In this document: positions 6,625 to 15,136 of the stretch, piece after piece | Position numbering within the stretch: position 1 is the first letter of the stretch | Layout: the number at the start of each line of letters is the position of its first letter | Assembly (NCBI GenBank): GCA_964354225.1 | Contig: CAYGZC010000172.1 | Coordinates: 1-22,856 of the forward strand | DNA length: 22,856 bases | Reading direction: 5' to 3' | Source of the DNA: CAYGZC01 sp964354225 | GTDB lineage: Bacteria; Bacteroidota; Ignavibacteria; UBA10030; SZUA-254 | Program-made: the position numbers and the translations under genes | Notes under the pieces: model-generated | Told to the model about the DNA's origin: nothing | The model's input: only the letters and a program-made list of their open reading frames with translations | Databases searched by the model: none

Positions 6625-6674
6625 GGTCTGCACTCATAAATGCAGCATATCTTAGCAGTACGCTACATCTCTCG

Positions 6675-8282
6675 TTATCCGCATTCTACCGCCGCTTTTA
6701 CAAAGTCGCGGAACAGCGGATGCGGATTTGCGCCGCGCGACCGCAGCTCGGGGTGAAATTGCCCGGCGATAAACCAAGGATGGTCGGAAAGTTCGATGAT
6801 CTCTACTAAATTATTCGCAGGACAGATACCGCTGATAATCATACCGTGCTTTTCAAGAACACTTTTGAAAGCGTTGTTTACCTCGTATCGGTGGCGGTGG
6901 CGCTCGTGGACAAGCTCTTTCTTATATGCCTTAAATGTTTTAGTTCCTTTTAAAATATCACAAGGATACGAGCCAAGTCGCATCGTGCCGCCATAGGCAG
7001 TAACATTTTTTTGCTCAAGCATCAGATCAATGACATTCTGATCGGTTTGTTTGAACTCAGTGCTGTGTGCATGAGTCAATCCACAAACGTTTCGTGCAAA
7101 TTCAATCACAGCACACTGCAAACCGAGGCAAATCCCAAGGAAGGGAATATTTTTTGCGCGAACATATTTTATTGCAGCTATCTTTCCTTCGATGCCGCGC
7201 TCACCAAATCCCGGTGCAACAAGAAGTCCGGAAATGTTTTTGAGGTACAGCTCCACCCCATCTCGCTCAATATCTTCGGCACGAATCCAGCCGAGGTTTA
7301 CCTTTACATCGTTCGCTGCACCGGCATGGACGAACGCTTCTGTTATACTTTTGTACGCATCCTGGTGCTCCGTGTATTTTCCGCAGACCGCAATGTTTAC
7401 CTCCCCCTTCGGATGCTTAACACGCTCAACAAATTTCTTCCATTCTTTCAGATTCGGTTTCGGACAGGTTAGATCGAGTTTCTCTAAAACAATCTCATCA
7501 ACTTCTTCTTGTGCGAATTGCAAAGGAACTTCATAAATCGTTGAAACATCGTGCGCATCAACAACCGATTCGACATTGACATTTGTAAAAAGTGCAATTT
7601 TTTCTTTCACTTCTTTCGTAAGCGGTGCCTCAGAACGGCATATAAGTATATCGGGCTGGATACCAATCTCGAGCAATTTTTTTACACTGTGCTGTGTCGG
7701 TTTGGTTTTGATTTCACCCGCATGTTTGATATAGGGAACAAGTGTCACGTGTGCACAGATAGCGTTGGTTTTTCCTTTCGAGTACATAAACTGACGCATC
7801 GCTTCGAGGAATGGTAAGCTTTCAATATCACCAACCGTTCCGCCAATCTCTGTTAATATAACATCGTAGTGACCTGTTTTCGCCAGTGCTTCAAACCGCC
7901 GTTTGATTTCATCGGTGATGTGCGGGATCACCTGCACCGTTGCGCCTAAATAATCGCCGCGCCGTTCTTTTGTAATCACCTCGTTATAAATTTGTCCCGT
8001 GGTGGCGTTGTTATTCTTCGTCATATTCACATCGAGGAACCGTTCGTAATGCCCGAGGTCTAAGTCGGTTTCAGCACCATCCTCGGTAACGTACACTTCA
8101 CCATGCTGATAAGGATTCATCGTACCCGGATCCACGTTGATGTACGGATCAAACTTTTGGATTGTTACCCGCAAGCCGCGTGCTTTCAAAAGCAGTCCGA
8201 TGGAAGACGCAGCAATTCCTTTTCCTAACGATGAAATCACTCCACCTGTTATAAAAATATATTTAACTTTATTCCTTGCCAT
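6675..8282 (-). CDS. pyrG: CTP synthase
   Basis: This 535-aa protein, the usual family length, converts UTP to CTP with ATP and glutamine. The N-terminal synthetase domain (1-270) begins KYIFITGGVISSLGKGI with the P-loop and contains QKFDPYINVDPGTMNPYQHGEVYVTEDGAETDLDLGHYERF and IGGTVGDIESLPFLEA. The C-terminal glutamine amidotransferase domain has the nucleophile Cys385 in GICLGLQ and the His510/Glu512 pair in QFHPEL. All key residues are present. It lies 9 bases after the DUF502 gene and downstream of kdsB. KdsB consumes CTP, so co-expression makes metabolic sense. Confidence 0.97.
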   Translation of the reverse strand: MARNKVKYIFITGGVISSLGKGIAASSIGLLLKARGLRVTIQKFDPYINVDPGTMNPYQHGEVYVTEDGAETDLDLGHYERFLDVNMTKNNNATTGQIYNEVITKERRGDYLGATVQVIPHITDEIKRRFEALAKTGHYDVILTEIGGTVGDIESLPFLEAMRQFMYSKGKTNAICAHVTLVPYIKHAGEIKTKPTQHSVKKLLEIGIQPDILICRSEAPLTKEVKEKIALFTNVNVESVVDAHDVSTIYEVPLQFAQEEVDEIVLEKLDLTCPKPNLKEWKKFVERVKHPKGEVNIAVCGKYTEHQDAYKSITEAFVHAGAANDVKVNLGWIRAEDIERDGVELYLKNISGLLVAPGFGERGIEGKIAAIKYVRAKNIPFLGICLGLQCAVIEFARNVCGLTHAHSTEFKQTDQNVIDLMLEQKNVTAYGGTMRLGSYPCDILKGTKTFKAYKKELVHERHRHRYEVNNAFKSVLEKHGMIISGICPANNLVEIIELSDHPWFIAGQFHPELRSRGANPHPLFRDFVKAAVECG

Positions 8283-8291
8283 AATTATTTT

Positions 8292-8918
8292 TTAAGATTT
8301 AAAAGTGAGATTCCCGGAAGTAACAATTCCACCGGAGAGAACGAATTTCAGTCCTTCCTCAATCGACATGTCGAGTGTTTTCGCTTTCTTACGTGGAATG
8401 AGAATTAAAAATCCGGATGTTGGATTGGGTGGATTAGGAAGATATACACTGATCATCTCTTCTGAATTTTCTACATCCATGGATATTTCATTGGTTACGA
8501 AACCGATTGTTGAAATACCCGGACTGGGATATTCGATGAGTACTACTTCACGGAACGAGCGTCCCTTCTTACCGGGTTGAAACGCAGTAATAATATCCTT
8601 CATCGCCGTGTAGATAGTCCGTGCCAGCGGAATTGATGAGAGTAATTTCTCGAAGAACCTAAAAAGAGTTCGAGCCAGAAGGTTCCGCGATAATGTGCCG
8701 ACAATCAATATCAAAACAATCATCGTCATGAAGCCGATGCCGGGAATATGCTGACCCAAAATCCGGTCGAAAATCGGTGATGCGATACCATCGATGGAGT
8801 CAAAGAGCAAGTGCAATACCCAAAAGGTAATCACGATCGGAACAATGACAACTACTCCCCGACCAAAAGTATTTCGAAGAACCGTCCAGAGAGTTCGTTT
8901 ATCTTGATCTGTGTTCAT
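8292..8918 (-). CDS. DUF502 inner-membrane protein
   Basis: This 208-aa protein starts with MNTDQDKRTLW and has two membrane helices, at about 18-41 (GRGVVVIVPIVITFWVLHLLF) and 55-75 (IGFMTMIVLILIVGTL). A conserved soluble part follows: RTLFRFFEKLLSSIPLARTIYTAMKDII, then a segment containing VLIEYPSPGISTIGFVT and LPNPPNPTSGFLILIP. This layout matches the DUF502 family, which is widespread and uncharacterised. The start at 8918 is supported by AAAGGTGA upstream and by a 4-base ATGA overlap with the kdsB stop, which implies coupled translation. Its place between kdsB and pyrG suggests an envelope-related role, which is inference. Confidence 0.88.
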   Translation of the reverse strand: MNTDQDKRTLWTVLRNTFGRGVVVIVPIVITFWVLHLLFDSIDGIASPIFDRILGQHIPGIGFMTMIVLILIVGTLSRNLLARTLFRFFEKLLSSIPLARTIYTAMKDIITAFQPGKKGRSFREVVLIEYPSPGISTIGFVTNEISMDVENSEEMISVYLPNPPNPTSGFLILIPRKKAKTLDMSIEEGLKFVLSGGIVTSGNLTFKS

Positions 8919-9691
8919 AGATTTTTCACCTTTGTTTGTTGTAAAAGTTTTGTAACCCATTTAATGTCTTCAGGCGTATCAATTGGTATGCTGTTGTATT
9001 CTGTGACTGTTGCTTTTATTCTGTATCCATGCTCGATGATACGAAGTTGTTCCAGTTTCTCCATTTTTTCAAGCGGCGATTCATCCCACGACGAGAATTG
9101 TAAAAGAAATTTTCTCAGGAACACATACAATCCTATGTGCCTGTAAAAGGTATGATGAATATGCCACTTACTTATTTCAGAACCATCACGCAGATATGGA
9201 ATTGGAGACCGCGAGAAGTAGATTGCAAATCCCTGTTTGTCTACAACTACTTTAGCGACATTGGGATTTGTCAGCTCATCTGTGGAAGTCACCTCCTTGA
9301 CTAATGTGCCTATCTGAATTGAAGAATCAAGAATTAGCGGCTTTATTGCCTGATCGATCATCTCTGGCGCAATTAACGGCTCGTCACCCTGAACGTTGAC
9401 GATGAGGTTGGCATCGGGGAGATTTTTCGCAACGTGCGCAATGCGGTCGCTGCCCGACCTGATGTCGGCAGGGGTCATTACCACTTCACCACCAAAATGT
9501 TTCACCGCTTCGACAATTCTTTCATGGTCCGTTGCGATGATAACGCGGTTAATGAGCGTTGCTTTTTTTGTCTGCTCATAAACACGTTGGATCATGGATT
9601 TGCCGCAAAGATCAATCAATGGTTTTGCCGGCACACGTGTTGAAGCGTACCGCGCCGGAATTATTGCTACAATATTTATCTTTTGATTCAT
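8915..9691 (-). CDS. kdsB: 3-deoxy-manno-octulosonate cytidylyltransferase (CMP-Kdo synthetase)
   Basis: This 258-aa enzyme activates Kdo with CTP to CMP-Kdo for the inner core of lipopolysaccharide; E. coli KdsB is of similar length. The signature nucleotide-binding N-terminus is IPARYASTRVPAKPL (11-25). SGSDRIA (79-85) and VNVQGDEPLI (98-107) are the further diagnostic motifs, and the C-terminal SIPIDTPEDIKWV is typical. Its presence indicates an LPS-bearing outer membrane. It follows plsC by 32 bases and overlaps the DUF502 gene by 4 bases, and pyrG in the same run would supply its CTP. Confidence 0.96.
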   Translation of the reverse strand: MNQKINIVAIIPARYASTRVPAKPLIDLCGKSMIQRVYEQTKKATLINRVIIATDHERIVEAVKHFGGEVVMTPADIRSGSDRIAHVAKNLPDANLIVNVQGDEPLIAPEMIDQAIKPLILDSSIQIGTLVKEVTSTDELTNPNVAKVVVDKQGFAIYFSRSPIPYLRDGSEISKWHIHHTFYRHIGLYVFLRKFLLQFSSWDESPLEKMEKLEQLRIIEHGYRIKATVTEYNSIPIDTPEDIKWVTKLLQQTKVKNL

Positions 9692-9723
9692 CTAATTCTC
9701 ATAATATACTTAGCGATTCTTCC

Positions 9724-10431
9724 TCAGTTTTTTAAATTCTTATATATAGTTGAATGCACTTTATCTCGCAGAATCAACTCTGTTTCTTTACCATCACCGC
9801 GCGGTGGCTCAATCGGATCCGAAAGTATCAATGTGATAGTTCCTGGTCTGATTCTAAATGATTTTTTGGGTAGAATATTAAAGCTTCCATTTATCGTTAC
9901 CGGAACAATTGGCACACCGGCTCTGATTGCAAGGTTGAATGGTCCTCGCTTGAACTGTTTTAGTTTTCCATCCGGTGAGCGCGTTCCCTCGCCGAATAGA
10001 AGAACGGAAGCACCAGTTCGGATTTTATTTGCAGCTTCTTCCAAACTCTGAATTGCATCCTGACCTTTACCGCGATTAATTCCTATATATGTTTTACCGT
10101 ACTTCAATCCCCAGCCGAAGATTGGAATTTTCTCAAGTTCTTTTTTATAAACTATTCGTATCTGATCGGGAATACTTGAAAGAACTGCCGGAATATCGAA
10201 TTGGCTTAAATGGTTGGATACATAAATGTAGCTCCGGGTGAAATCAACATGATCGGATCCCTCCAACACGACTTTAACTCCGCAAACTTTAAGAATCCAC
10301 CGTGCCCAAAATTTAGCCAGCGCATGAAACAGTTTTCCCGTGCGGTGAAAAGGTGTAATAAGTAATTCAAGTGTTGCAACAAAACCTGAGAACAAAACAG
10401 CAAACAATATTTTCAGAAGGGAAATGATCAT
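9724..10431 (-). CDS. plsC: 1-acyl-sn-glycerol-3-phosphate acyltransferase (PlsC family)
   Basis: This 235-aa membrane-associated enzyme has the acyltransferase motifs in order: NHxxxxD as NHLSQFD (73-79), the substrate-binding region VYKKELEKIPIFGWGLK (94-110), GEGTRS (147-152) and VPIVPV (173-178). One N-terminal hydrophobic helix (about 3-26) anchors it. The family transfers a fatty acyl chain to lysophosphatidic acid to make phosphatidic acid, though paralogues can act on other lysolipids. It starts the minus-strand envelope run that leads into kdsB. An ORF of 39 codons immediately upstream overlaps its ATG, but that ORF is doubtful. Confidence 0.9.
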   Translation of the reverse strand: MIISLLKILFAVLFSGFVATLELLITPFHRTGKLFHALAKFWARWILKVCGVKVVLEGSDHVDFTRSYIYVSNHLSQFDIPAVLSSIPDQIRIVYKKELEKIPIFGWGLKYGKTYIGINRGKGQDAIQSLEEAANKIRTGASVLLFGEGTRSPDGKLKQFKRGPFNLAIRAGVPIVPVTINGSFNILPKKSFRIRPGTITLILSDPIEPPRGDGKETELILRDKVHSTIYKNLKN

Positions 10432-10491
10432 GATGCAGCAAAATATGCTGATGGTGAAAATTTATTGTTTTTTTTAAGGGAATTTGTTCGA

Positions 10492-10545
10492 GGAGACTGA
10501 TGTGCCGTGGAAAAAAGTTGCTCCGCGAATAATATCATCAGCTCC
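10492..10545 (+). promoter_or_regulatory. Stable bulged hairpin in the plsC/MgtE divergent region
   Basis: GGAG-A-CTGATG (10492-10502) pairs with CATCAG-CTCC (10536-10545) with one bulged A. An inner CGTGG (10506-10510) pairs with CCGCG (10523-10527). The inner stem has a G-U wobble as plus-strand RNA but a C-A mismatch as minus-strand RNA, which slightly favours a plus-strand transcript. No riboswitch class that I know matches it. Confidence 0.35.
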
Positions 10546-10700
10546 ATGCGGTCCTTAAGTAAGTGAACTACATCGTTGTTTGCCTAAATTACAAAATGTG
10601 AGCATAAAATGCAAAATGTTTCGATCTGAAGAATGCGATAGATCTAACTTCATTTTCCGGCAATATTCAACAGTAATAGTTGGTGCAATTTTCAGATTTG

Positions 10701-10729
10701 TTGAGTATATTATCACATAAAATTATTTT
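10701..10729 (+). promoter_or_regulatory. Possible sigma70 promoter of the MgtE-like/NRAMP operon
   Basis: TTGAGT (10701-10706) and TATTTT (10724-10729) are spaced 17 bases apart in an AT-rich stretch about 50 bases before the MgtE-like start codon. The boxes match the consensus only moderately. Confidence 0.3.
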
Positions 10730-10779
10730 GAGTTTAGTTCGAGATTCACATCGAGAAATTATAATGACAATGGTTGTGC

Positions 10780-12081
10780 ATGGCATCTGATATCGTTAAT
10801 TTTATTTTTTTGTCGGAAATTTTGAATTTGCCCGTCGTGAATTTTCATGACACCAAGAAAATTGGGCGCGTCCTCGATCTCGCCGCAACAACCAATCAGG
10901 TCTTTCCAAAAATAACCGGCATTGTCATTAAACCCGGAAACGGTAAAAAGGTTATGTACATCCCCTGGGGAAAAGTAAAGAAAATGATTCCGGGAGGGTC
11001 TGTCACTGTCGAATATATACAGGAATCGATGAATGGAGCTTCAACCACGGCGGATACGGAGATACTTCTAAGAAAAACATTTCTCGATAAGCAAATTATA
11101 TCAACATCCGGCAATAAAGTTGTGCGGGTCAACGATCTTCATTTCCTTATCGATAACACCTTAAAAGAGAATTCAAATCTCTGGCTCGTGCATATTGATA
11201 TTGGCGTGAAAGCTTTGCTGCGAAGGTTAGGTTGGGGAAGGTTTATTAATGCTATATTCAAGTGGGTTATGGATCGCGATATAAGAGATAAATTTATCCC
11301 GTGGAAATACGTTCAACCGACTGCAACGGCGAATGTTTACGGGTCATTGCACCTGAAGATTGATTCCTCCAAATTATCCGAGATACACCCTGCTGACCTT
11401 GCAGATATTCTGGAAGATTTAGGAATCGATGAGCGAAAATCTCTTATTGAATCGCTCAGCTTCGGGACTGCGGCTGCAATACTTCAGGAGATGCCACTTA
11501 AGTTGCGTGTCCAAATTTCCGAAACACTGGAAGTCGGTCGCCTTACAAGCATTATTAATGAAATGCCAATGGACGAAGCGGTAGATCTTTTGGATGAAAT
11601 ATCGCGGGAACACCGTCAAGCGGTTTATGTACTTCTTCCGTCGGAGAAAGTTTCTGAGTTGAAAGAACTTTCACAACTTTCGATTTTCAGTGTCGGCAGC
11701 ATCATGAATACCGATTTCATTACTGTAAAAGAGACACAAACAGTTCGAGAAATTTTAGAGTTGCTGAAAGCGGAGAGCAAAAAAGCCGAGCTGATCTATT
11801 ATATTTATGCGGTGGAGAAAGATGATTACTTGAAAGGAGTAATCACGATTAGAAATCTATTATCATCTCAGCCGACAGCGGTAATTGCGGATATTATGAA
11901 TGAGAATGTAATTTCGGTAAAGATTGATACGAATATCAAACGAGTGGCACAGATTTTTTTTAAGTATAATTTCATCGCTATACCGGTTGTCGATGATGAC
12001 GACAGAATTCAGGGAATCATTACATCGCGTGATGCGTTCGAATCTGTTTTCCCGGAGATAAAGCAGGAGTCTGAAACGTAA
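10780..12081 (+). CDS. PRC-barrel, MgtE N-terminal and CBS domain protein (cation sensor without channel)
   Basis: This 433-aa soluble protein has, in order, a PRC-barrel-like segment (about 10-70, LPVVNFHDTKKIGRVLDL then YIPWGKVKKM), a second similar segment (about 95-165, ending FIPWKYVQP), an MgtE N-terminal helical domain (about 185-295, LSEIHPADLADILEDL ... EMPMDEAVDLLDEI) and a CBS pair (about 300-425, GSIMNTDFITVKETQTV ... DIMNENVISVKIDTNI). In the magnesium channel MgtE the N and CBS domains form the cytosolic Mg2+ sensor. The five-helix membrane domain is absent here. The next gene, 1 base away, is an NRAMP-like transporter, so this protein probably gates or regulates it. The ATG at 10780 is preferred over a TTG 6 bases upstream; no good ribosome site is seen for either. 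Confidence 0.85.
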   Translation: MASDIVNFIFLSEILNLPVVNFHDTKKIGRVLDLAATTNQVFPKITGIVIKPGNGKKVMYIPWGKVKKMIPGGSVTVEYIQESMNGASTTADTEILLRKTFLDKQIISTSGNKVVRVNDLHFLIDNTLKENSNLWLVHIDIGVKALLRRLGWGRFINAIFKWVMDRDIRDKFIPWKYVQPTATANVYGSLHLKIDSSKLSEIHPADLADILEDLGIDERKSLIESLSFGTAAAILQEMPLKLRVQISETLEVGRLTSIINEMPMDEAVDLLDEISREHRQAVYVLLPSEKVSELKELSQLSIFSVGSIMNTDFITVKETQTVREILELLKAESKKAELIYYIYAVEKDDYLKGVITIRNLLSSQPTAVIADIMNENVISVKIDTNIKRVAQIFFKYNFIAIPVVDDDDRIQGIITSRDAFESVFPEIKQESET

Positions 12082-12082
12082 A

Positions 12083-13336
12083 ATGAGCTTTTTAAAACGG
12101 CTAAAAACGCAGCCCGCCTTCCGCAACCTGCTGATTTTCTTAAGCGTTGTTGGTCCCGGTGTTATTACGGGCAGTGTTGATAACGATGCGGGCGGGATTA
12201 CCACTTATTCAGTAGCGGGTGCAATGTACGGCTACCGACTGCTGTGGACGCTGATTCCATCTTTCATTGCACTCTTAACGGTTCAAGAAATGAACGCGCG
12301 GATGGGAATTGTGACAGGCAAAGGTCTTGCCGATCTTATACGCGAAAACTTTGGTGTCAGAATCACGTTCTATATTTTTATCTGCCTTCTCATCGCAGAT
12401 ATCGGAAATACCGCCACCGAGTTCGCCGGCGTTGCAGGCAGCATGATGGTGCTGGGTGTGAGCAAATACATTTCGGTTCCTATCGCAGCGATTACCGTAT
12501 GGATTCTTGTCGTCAAAGGAAATTATAAAATTGCAGAGAAAGTTTTCTTGATCTTCAGTGTTTTCCTTCTTTCGTATGTGGTTTCGGCAGTTTTAGCAAA
12601 ACCCGATTGGACGGAAATAGGAAAAGCAATTATAACACCATCGATTCAATGGGATGGAACTTACATCAGTACCGTTCTTGGATTAGTGGGAACTACGGTG
12701 GCGCCATGGATGCAGTTTTACATGCAGTCTTCTGTTATCGAAAAAGGAATCAAGATTGGTGATTACAGGTTCACCATCTGGGATGTTGTTGTCGGATGCA
12801 TTGCTACGATTGTTGTTGCTTTCTTTATCATTGTATCCTGCGCGGCAACACTTCATGTCAACGGCATTCAGATCGGTGAAGCGAAAGATGCGGCGATGGC
12901 ATTGAAACCACTGGCAGGAATTCTTGCATCGGAAGTATTTGCCTTCGGACTCTTTGTTGCATCGATATTCTCCGCCGCAATTTTGCCGCTGGCAACCGCA
13001 TTCTACGTTTGTGAGGCATTCGGCTTTGAAGCAGGTATCGATAAGAAGTTCAGCGAAGCTCCACAATTTTATACGCTCTTCACGCTTATTATTCTTGTAG
13101 GAGTTGTTATTATCCTGATACCTAATGCCCCGTTAATCGCAATAACAATCTGGACGCAGGTACTGAACGCAATTCTTTTACCCATCGTTCTCATTTGTAT
13201 GATGATCATAGTTAATAAGACGGAGATCATGGAAGGATATACCAACAATAAATTCCAAAACATAGTTGGATGGAGTACCTCGATTATTCTGATTATTTTG
13301 AGCGGGATTCTACTCTTTTCCGGAAGTGGACTATGA
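12083..13336 (+). CDS. NRAMP-related divalent metal transporter
   Basis: This 417-aa protein has about 11 transmembrane helices in the NRAMP/LeuT-like fold. The first-helix region reads VVGPGVITGSVDNDAGGIT (22-40), where classical NRAMPs carry DPGN. The sixth-helix region reads VGTTVAPWMQFYMQS (202-216), where classical members carry MPHN: the soft methionine ligand is replaced by Ala207 and the His region by Trp. Such changes are seen in distant NRAMP homologues, including magnesium-transporting NRMT types, so a substrate other than Mn2+/Fe2+ is likely. Pairing with a soluble MgtE-type sensor supports magnesium, by inference. Its ATG begins 1 base after the stop of the sensor gene. Confidence 0.88.
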   Translation: MSFLKRLKTQPAFRNLLIFLSVVGPGVITGSVDNDAGGITTYSVAGAMYGYRLLWTLIPSFIALLTVQEMNARMGIVTGKGLADLIRENFGVRITFYIFICLLIADIGNTATEFAGVAGSMMVLGVSKYISVPIAAITVWILVVKGNYKIAEKVFLIFSVFLLSYVVSAVLAKPDWTEIGKAIITPSIQWDGTYISTVLGLVGTTVAPWMQFYMQSSVIEKGIKIGDYRFTIWDVVVGCIATIVVAFFIIVSCAATLHVNGIQIGEAKDAAMALKPLAGILASEVFAFGLFVASIFSAAILPLATAFYVCEAFGFEAGIDKKFSEAPQFYTLFTLIILVGVVIILIPNAPLIAITIWTQVLNAILLPIVLICMMIIVNKTEIMEGYTNNKFQNIVGWSTSIILIILSGILLFSGSGL

Positions 13337-13367
13337 CGATTCTTTTTTTGATCATCTAATAGGCAGC

Positions 13368-14309
13368 TTAATCTACAACTTCTTTCGTTATTCTACGATC
13401 TTTCCACCAGCAAAATAACTTTGGCGCACTCCACAATGTCAGCCACATGAACACGATTCCTCCAAGAACATCGATCACATAATGATATCTCAAATAAACC
13501 GTGCTGAGGATAAGCAGCGTTCCGAAGAAATAAATAAAATGGCGGGATTTTAATTTGTACTTGCTTGCAAGATAGATTGAGATGAGCGTCATCTCTGTGT
13601 GTCCGCTTGGGAAAACATCCCGCTGGGCAACTGCAATTGCATTTGCAGTTCCTTTAGTTATAGATTCGCCCGCGTTAATGAGATCACGGATGGTGTTCGT
13701 TAGCCATAAGCCGGGGAGGTCTAAATTTATGGCATAAAAATCGTGTAGTGTGAAGCGTGGTCCAACGGCAGGAAACGCAAGGTACCCCAAATAGGAAAGA
13801 GCAAATCCATAAGTGATCGTAAATATTGAAAAAGAGAATTTCCGATTTTCTTTTTTTAGATATAACTCGATACCGACAGCGAGCATAATGAGGTAGTAAC
13901 TTGCATAAGCGATTTGCAGAACTTCTGTCAGTATGGGAGATGAAAATTTGGCAAGCCAAACGGTCGGATCGCATCCAAACATTGTTCTATCGATTCCAAT
14001 AAACACTTCATCCCAATCGTTCCGCACGAGTGATTGAATCACGATGTGGACTTCCTTGAAGATGAAAAAAATCATTGGTACTGGATACCAATCATATATT
14101 CGAACGATGAAATTGTTTTGTGATTTTCCCCCCGCCTGAGATAACAAAATTATGAAGTAACTAATAATAAGATTGACGACAATGATAAGCATGCTTGCCT
14201 GTGAGTCAGACAAGAAAACGATGCTTATGAGAGAAAGAATGTGAATGAAAATCACGATAAGAATATCAACGGCTCGCAGTTGCCGAATGGAAACAGCTAA
14301 TTTTAACAT
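13368..14309 (-). CDS. PAP2-superfamily membrane phosphatase/transferase
   Basis: This 313-aa polytopic membrane protein has at least six helices. The PAP2 catalytic motifs are visible as PSGHT (234-238) and RYHYVIDVLGG (274-284, with the active-site His276 and Asp280). GPRFTLHDFY (183-192) precedes them. The VYLRYHYVIDVLGG form is the one seen in the inositol-phosphorylceramide-synthase (AUR1-like) branch of PAP2 rather than in simple lipid phosphatases. It probably removes or transfers a phosphate head group on a membrane lipid or undecaprenyl carrier; the substrate is unknown. Its ATG overlaps the end of rsmA by 7 bases, which indicates translational coupling. Confidence 0.82.
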   Translation of the reverse strand: MLKLAVSIRQLRAVDILIVIFIHILSLISIVFLSDSQASMLIIVVNLIISYFIILLSQAGGKSQNNFIVRIYDWYPVPMIFFIFKEVHIVIQSLVRNDWDEVFIGIDRTMFGCDPTVWLAKFSSPILTEVLQIAYASYYLIMLAVGIELYLKKENRKFSFSIFTITYGFALSYLGYLAFPAVGPRFTLHDFYAINLDLPGLWLTNTIRDLINAGESITKGTANAIAVAQRDVFPSGHTEMTLISIYLASKYKLKSRHFIYFFGTLLILSTVYLRYHYVIDVLGGIVFMWLTLWSAPKLFCWWKDRRITKEVVD

Positions 14310-15133
14310 ATGTGTCGTCTCAGAATCTGTTCGATCTGATTGGTTAATCCTACAAATTGTTCGACCGTTAATTGTTCGGGACGTTTGTCGAGCGGGAAAT
14401 CAATTTTTTCTAAAAACGTTTCCATCATGCTTGCATCATAAGGTAGATATGAAAGACTATTTCTCAGCGTTTTCCTCCTTTTTCCAAAAGCCGTGCGAAC
14501 AACCAAGCTAAACAGTTTCTCGTTGACATTATAAGGAAGTTCATCGTGAAGATGTATTTGAACGACCGTTGAAGTTACTTTCGGTTTCGGATAAAAGCAG
14601 TTGGGGGAGACATTGAAGAGACATTTTGGAATTCCATAAAAATGAGCTAACACCGAAAGTATTCCATAATTTTTTGTGTTCGGTTTTGAAGCTATCCTTT
14701 TAGCAACTTCTCGCTGAACCATTATTGTAATGTCCTGGATGGAACTTCGTTCTTCGAATGCTTTGAATAAAATTGGGCTTGTAAGATGGTACGGTATGTT
14801 GCCGACCAACCGGAGTTTTGTTTTAAATTTTTCCTGCCATTCCGAAAGCCGGACTTCTAAAAAATCCTGATGAACGATCTCGACATTTTCTGATTGGAAT
14901 TTATCGCGAAGCTCACCTACAACTCTTTTATCAACTTCCACTGCAAAAAGTTTCCTTGCTTTTCCAACAAGATGTTTTGTAAGAGCGCCTTGTCCGGGAC
15001 CGATTTCAACTACAACATCCGTCTCGCTTAAATGAAGTTCTCGGACAATATTTCTTGCAATGTTGTCATCGATTAGAAAATTTTGTCCGAGGGATTGTTT
15101 TGGGCGGATGTTTATACGGGCGTTGTCAGCCAT
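14303..15133 (-). CDS. rsmA: 16S rRNA (adenine1518/1519-N6)-dimethyltransferase
   Basis: This 276-aa enzyme (KsgA) dimethylates two adjacent adenines near the 3' end of 16S rRNA during small-subunit maturation. The motifs are in place: KQSLGQNFLID (12-22), the SAM loop VEIGPGQGALT (42-52), FAVEVD (63-68) and the catalytic NIPYH (112-116, the family's N-L/I-P-Y). The C-terminal FYPKPKVTSTVV and AFGKRRKTLRNSL are diagnostic. It lies 3 bases after the AsmA-like gene and overlaps the PAP2 gene. Confidence 0.96.
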   Translation of the reverse strand: MADNARINIRPKQSLGQNFLIDDNIARNIVRELHLSETDVVVEIGPGQGALTKHLVGKARKLFAVEVDKRVVGELRDKFQSENVEIVHQDFLEVRLSEWQEKFKTKLRLVGNIPYHLTSPILFKAFEERSSIQDITIMVQREVAKRIASKPNTKNYGILSVLAHFYGIPKCLFNVSPNCFYPKPKVTSTVVQIHLHDELPYNVNEKLFSLVVRTAFGKRRKTLRNSLSYLPYDASMMETFLEKIDFPLDKRPEQLTVEQFVGLTNQIEQILRRHIC

Positions 15134-15136
15134 TCC

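Larger units (their letters stand above)
10432..10779. other. Divergent intergenic region between plsC and the MgtE-like gene
   Basis: About 350 AT-rich bases separate two divergent genes. I see a strong hairpin at 10492-10545, a possible rightward promoter at 10701-10729 and no convincing long reading frame. A 39-codon minus-strand frame (10547-10428) with AAGGA upstream and an ATGA overlap with plsC exists, but it runs through the hairpin and has low-complexity content. I found no match to the M-box magnesium or yybP-ykoY manganese riboswitch consensus that might be expected before a cation transporter. Confidence 0.5.

Noticed and set aside
10428..10547. 39-codon minus-strand frame overlapping the plsC start by ATGA, with AAGGA before its ATG
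   Set aside because: Its composition is low-complexity (Lys/Asn/Ser run) and its first half is the arms of the hairpin. It could be a leader peptide but is not supported enough to list as a gene.
10432..10779. Magnesium (M-box) or manganese (yybP-ykoY) riboswitch ahead of the cation operon
   Set aside because: I could not find the conserved core sequences of either class.
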